A program made the position numbers and the translations under genes. From NCBI GenBank assembly GCA_023437745.1, contig JAEZFI010000188.1:1-5539 (forward strand): a stretch of DNA of 5,539 nucleotides. The letters run 5' to 3'. This document shows positions 4,795-5,539 of this stretch, one piece after another (the stretch's first letter is position 1; each line of letters begins with the position of its first letter). The DNA comes from Actinomycetes bacterium. GTDB lineage: Bacteria > Actinomycetota > Acidimicrobiia > Acidimicrobiales > Microtrichaceae. The notes beneath the pieces are model-generated. The model saw only the letters and a program-made list of their open reading frames with translations, was not told where the DNA came from and did not search any database.

Positions 4795-5539
4795 CGTCCC
4801 TCCCTGGCTCGCAGGGTGAAGCGGTCGACGACGGCCCCGTCGGCTCGGACGCACCGGCCGGTGAGCCGGTCTCCCTGCACGTCGATCACCAGGAAGTGCA
4901 GGATCGACGCGGACACCGCCGTGTAGCGGCTGCGACCGACGGGTGTCGTCTTGCAGCCGCCGCCGCTGACGACGTAGTTCACGCCCCTCTGGGGCTTGAT
5001 CCGCTCGTAGTCGTGGTCGTGTCCGGCGAGGACCAGGTCGACCTTGCGGCGCACGAGGATGGGTTCGAGCTGCTGACGCGCGCCGAAGGTGGGACCGTGG
5101 CGGCCCGACGAGTAGAGCGGGTGGTGCAACGCGACGATCTTCCACTGGTTGGTGGAGCTGGCGAGCTCGTCGTCCAACCAGTTGCGCTGCTCCGACGACC
5201 CCGGTCCGAACAGGCCGGGCACGCTCGAGTCGAGGTAGAAGAAGTCCGCCGGCCCGTGGGTGACCTTGTAGTAGCGACCGGGAGTGCCGAGCAGCCGAAG
5301 CTCCTCCTCGATCGCCTCGATGCTCGCGTCGGAGTGGTTCAGCGCGGTGTCGTGGTTGCCGATCGCGAGCTCGAAGTCCACGCCCGCGTCGATCAGTGGG
5401 CCCATCGGCTCCCGGAACACGTCGTGGAACCGCTTCTTGAAGCTGCCGTAGTAGCTGATGTCGCCGAGCAGCGACACGAAGCCGAACGGGGTGGAGCGGT
5501 AGGCGAGGGCCAGCTCCTCGGCGACGGCCATCGCTTGAC
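4791..5539 (-). CDS. Calcineurin-like (purple-acid-phosphatase-type) metallophosphoesterase, N-terminus beyond the window
   Basis: The visible 249 codons encode most of a metallophosphoesterase that hydrolyses phosphate mono- or diesters with two metal ions. Numbering from the Met at 5531, the motifs in order are GDISYYG (23-29), GNHD (58-61), ALHHPLYSSG (134-143) and GHDHDYER (170-177), all standard metal- and phosphate-binding signatures. The first motif of the family (a D-x-H or D-x-G segment) should lie 20-40 residues before GDISYYG. It is not present, and the frame is open to the right edge, so the Met at 5531 is probably internal and the gene continues past 5539. The GHDHDYER form and spacing resemble purple/tartrate-resistant acid phosphatase relatives, many of which are secreted. 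Two Cys (193 and 227) in the C-terminal strands could pair. The stop overlaps the start of the membrane protein gene. The substrate cannot be told from sequence. Confidence 0.92.
   Translation of the reverse strand, partial: QAMAVAEELALAYRSTPFGFVSLLGDISYYGSFKKRFHDVFREPMGPLIDAGVDFELAIGNHDTALNHSDASIEAIEEELRLLGTPGRYYKVTHGPADFFYLDSSVPGLFGPGSSEQRNWLDDELASSTNQWKIVALHHPLYSSGRHGPTFGARQQLEPILVRRKVDLVLAGHDHDYERIKPQRGVNYVVSGGGCKTTPVGRSRYTAVSASILHFLVIDVQGDRLTGRCVRADGAVVDRFTLRAREGR

Noticed and set aside
4795..5145. Upstream extension of the four-helix membrane protein to 5145
   Set aside because: It overlaps the phosphoesterase coding sequence in another frame and is Arg/Pro-rich noise; ATG 4794 has a ribosome binding site and an ATGA junction.
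4795..5531. Phosphoesterase treated as complete from Met 5531
   Set aside because: The frame stays open to the window edge and the first metal-binding motif of the family is missing, so the true start is further right.

Overview
The base composition is strongly GC-rich, codon third positions are almost always G or C, and Arg, Ala and Gly dominate the proteins. Together with a Rv3298c (LpqC)-like esterase lipoprotein, this suggests a high-GC actinobacterium, perhaps an uncultured or Acidimicrobiia-like lineage. The taxonomic call is an inference from style only. I saw no rRNA, tRNA, CRISPR, insertion sequence or phage signal. The window is almost completely coding.

Left block, minus strand (1-1018): a PHB-depolymerase-type esterase lipoprotein (80-1018) is followed after 34 nt by the first 15 codons of a dihydrofolate-reductase/RibD-C family protein that runs off the left edge (1-45). 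A 108-nt divergent intergenic region (1019-1126) separates this block from the next. It carries a candidate promoter for the esterase, a 12-bp perfect palindrome, a short stem-loop and a duplicated 9-mer.

Centre block, plus strand (1127-4229): three tightly packed genes. The first encodes a 731-residue phosphotransferase with an N-terminal PEP-synthase/rifampin-phosphotransferase-type ATP-binding domain, a middle domain of about 335 residues, and a C-terminal swivelling phosphohistidine domain. It overlaps by ATGA a 175-residue three-helix membrane protein. That gene is followed immediately by a 126-residue membrane-anchored protein with two cysteines. The layout suggests a cytoplasmic phosphotransferase co-produced with two small envelope proteins. 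The substrate and the partners' roles are unknown. The phosphotransferase gene also carries two separate in-frame tandem repeats, and the second contains the ribosome binding site of the next gene.

Right block, minus strand (4249-5539): a calcineurin-like (purple-acid-phosphatase-type) metallophosphoesterase enters from the right edge without its N-terminus. It is joined by an ATGA overlap to a four-helix membrane protein. The last gene of this block converges on the centre operon with only 19 nt between stop codons.

The best candidate for something undescribed is the centre operon. It is a plausible orphan branch of the rifampin-phosphotransferase/PEP-synthase superfamily with dedicated membrane partners, but nothing in the sequence proves a system.
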